Part shown: piece by piece, positions 30,478 to 30,483 of the stretch | How the letters are laid out: the number at the start of each line of letters is the position of its first letter | How positions within the stretch are numbered: the stretch's first letter is position 1 | Virus record (IMG/VR): IMGVR_UViG_3300025030_001165 | Coordinates: 1-30,483 of that record | Length of the DNA: 30,483 nucleotides | Reading direction: 5' to 3' (one strand) | Source of the DNA: a virus | Notes under the pieces: generated by a model | Told to the model about the DNA's origin: nothing | What the model saw: only the letters and a program-made list of their open reading frames with translations | The model's database searches: none | Translations under genes and position numbers: made by a program

Positions 30478-30483
30478 TCTTAC

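Overview
The window is part of the late (morphogenesis) operon of a tailed phage or prophage with a long non-contractile tail (siphovirus, lambda/HK97-type), AT-rich and read right to left on the minus strand. The recognisable head-tail and tail genes run in the usual order: a small structural protein (30155-29838), head-tail connector (28450-27611), head-tail joining protein, gp10-like protein, tail terminator (26836-26414), then after a large interruption the tail tube (8250-7834), tail assembly chaperones G and G-T joined by a -1 frameshift site (7344-6572), tape measure (6521-2949), minor tail proteins, an NlpC/P60 peptidase and the start of a J-like tail-tip protein cut by the left edge. 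The host cannot be named from the sequence; an integron-bearing bacterium, probably a proteobacterium, is an inference.

The striking part is about 18 kb (8254-26413) lying between the tail terminator and tail tube genes, which are normally adjacent. It has three kinds of content. (1) A glycan module on the minus strand: members of one GT-A-like glycosyltransferase family (8967-8254, 22989-22351, a truncated copy at 24140-23754, and another copy outside the block at 29738-29118), a second GT2, a GT-B enzyme, a radical SAM/SPASM protein and a C-methyltransferase-like protein. A GIY-YIG homing endonuclease lies against the truncated copy. (2) A cassette array at about 9042-17529 with six attC-like sites, all on the plus strand. 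It carries a membrane-anchored Mrr-type nuclease, a complete MunI-type restriction-modification system with its controller protein, a HEPN-like protein, and several small membrane/zinc-ribbon proteins. (3) A second, oppositely oriented cassette array at about 24212-26344 holding a clear EcoRI-type restriction endonuclease and methyltransferase between two attC sites. No integron integrase is visible, so these look like integrase-less attC clusters (CALIN-like) inside a phage structural operon.

The two arrays are linked by sequence. The attC of the MunI cassette and the outer attC of the EcoRI array are almost identical. Both arrays sit between the same phage elements: a repeated minus-strand promoter (TTGACA-18-TATTAT) on the right and a shared leader before a glycosyltransferase gene on the left. 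Both endonucleases carry the GNAxER recognition motif, so they should cut GAATTC and CAATTG and leave the same AATT ends. The likely picture is a phage that gathered host-range/surface glycan genes and integron-derived defence cassettes in one accessory hotspot of its late operon.
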